NCBI GenBank assembly: GCA_027061865.1
Contig: JAMOVZ010000005.1
Coordinates: 1-13,660 of the forward strand
Direction of reading: 5' to 3'
Length of the DNA stretch: 13,660 bases
Source of the DNA: Desulfobacterales bacterium
GTDB lineage: Bacteria; Desulfobacterota; DSM-4660; Desulfatiglandales; Desulfatiglandaceae
Each line of letters begins with the position of its first letter. The stretch's first letter is position 1. A program made the position numbers and the translations under genes. The notes beneath the pieces are model-generated. The model was given only the letters and a program-made list of their open reading frames with translations, had not been told where the DNA came from and searched no databases. Below are positions 12,995 to 13,660 of this stretch, one piece after another.

Positions 12995-13660
12995 TCACTT
13001 TTTGACCGGCCCAGATGCCACCAGGTAAAGTAACCTTTCTCCTCCTTGGAGGTCAAGGAGTTGAGCCGCCTCTCGATCGTAATATGCCCCTATTCCACAG
13101 CATCCCAGGTCTAAAGCGGTGGATACCATATAAATGCGTTCTCCCAGCCTGCCAGCCTCCAACATGGCATAGCGATACCCCCGGGGGCCTATCCCGCGAT
13201 CCAAGTGCTGGAGCTCCGCCACAAACATGAAGTGAAAAGCGGCCATTGAAAGCCACATCTGATCCAGGCAGATGGCAGCCATGGCACGGGTGAATTCCCC
13301 CTGGTCAATCAAGCCGTACCTGGTGTTAGCGGAGTCGAGCAGATAGTGCCCTGGCTCATGGCCCTCAACGTGGTTTAGCAGGAATCGGACCTGGAGGCAC
13401 TGGTTGTAAGAAGATTCATGGGCGTTTGATAGGCAACTGAGCAGCACCATTAAGCGGGATTTGTCTGTGAATCGTGATATAAAATTTCTTTTGGAGCGCC
13501 TCTTGAGGATCACTTCTTCTAAAGCCATATCCTTGGGCCATGGGGGTGAGGTTTCAACAGGGAACCAGGTTGAGGGTTGGGTATTGGTTTTCCAAGGGGC
13601 ACAGGGGGCCGGAGTGGTGGATAAATCCGAGGAACTTGACAGGTGCATATCTAGAATCAA
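12995..13660 (-). CDS. SagB-type nitroreductase/dehydrogenase, 3' part
   Basis: This is the C-terminal 221 residues of a flavin-dependent nitroreductase-fold protein of the SagB/ThcOx group. The frame is open to the right edge, so the true start is probably off-window. A proline- and serine-rich linker (about 8-45) precedes ALEEVILKRRSKRNF (46-60), whose RRSxR is the usual FMN-phosphate contact. EGHEPGHYLLD (99-109) matches the family's VxGLxPGxYxYD block. GPRGYRYAMLEAGRLGERIY (158-177) and LGCCGIGAYYDREAAQLLD (185-203) are further diagnostic blocks. In this family one-domain and two-domain forms occur; the linker before RRSKR suggests another domain may lie upstream. The oxidised substrate is unknown, and no azole-peptide precursor or cyclodehydratase gene is in view. 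It is the first visible gene of an operon with two CBS proteins. Confidence 0.83.
   Translation of the reverse strand: MILDMHLSSSSDLSTTPAPCAPWKTNTQPSTWFPVETSPPWPKDMALEEVILKRRSKRNFISRFTDKSRLMVLLSCLSNAHESSYNQCLQVRFLLNHVEGHEPGHYLLDSANTRYGLIDQGEFTRAMAAICLDQMWLSMAAFHFMFVAELQHLDRGIGPRGYRYAMLEAGRLGERIYMVSTALDLGCCGIGAYYDREAAQLLDLQGGERLLYLVASGPVKK

Overview
The window (13,660 bases) looks like ordinary, gene-dense bacterial chromosome. Most genes have good Shine-Dalgarno sites, genes are tightly packed, and no gene-free stretch exceeds about 240 bases. The gene set is a heat-shock gene next to lon, a tungstate-type ABC transporter with its own regulator, a fused SpmA-SpmB protein, a DUF374 acyltransferase and an orphan PAS protein with a HQLNQPL-type H-box. 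Together these suggest an anaerobic, Gram-negative member of the Desulfobacterota (former Deltaproteobacteria), possibly sulfur- or sulfate-metabolising. That is an inference from gene content and protein flavour, not a species call.

Layout. Positions 2-439 (+) hold the 3' part of cobU/cobP, cobalamin nucleotide-loop assembly. Convergent to it, 519-1814 (-) is a SpmA-SpmB fusion membrane protein. Upstream of that on the minus strand come lon (2052-4454), hsp20 (4475-4921) and a DUF374 lipid acyltransferase (5022-5738). hsp20 and lon are 20 bases apart and form a protein-quality-control pair.

An AT-rich divergent intergenic region (5739-5971) follows. It contains a strong sigma70-like promoter (TTGACT, 17 bases, TACATA) bracketed by two exact 10-base direct repeats. 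This promoter should drive the plus-strand operon tupA-tupB-tupC plus a regulator gene (5972-9558). The operon encodes the oxyanion-binding protein, permease and ATPase of a tungstate importer. The fourth gene joins an excisionase/MerR-like DNA-binding domain to a periplasmic-binding-protein-like domain and is the natural candidate for the operon's oxyanion sensor.

Convergent to the operon, with only three bases between, is a PAS-PAS-DHp protein lacking a kinase ATPase domain (9562-10641, -). A membrane-anchored alpha/beta hydrolase (10787-11596, +) is divergent from it. Its 3' end overlaps by 13 bases the end of a minus-strand operon that enters from the right edge: SagB-type nitroreductase (12995-13660, 5' end off-window), a two-CBS protein (12493-12975) and a four-CBS protein (11584-12489). 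The four-CBS protein is a perfect-register internal duplication in which each half ends with a C-x2-C motif. This nitroreductase-CBS-CBS operon is the least explained part of the window and the best candidate for something undescribed.

I saw no tRNA, rRNA, CRISPR array, insertion sequence or recognisable riboswitch.
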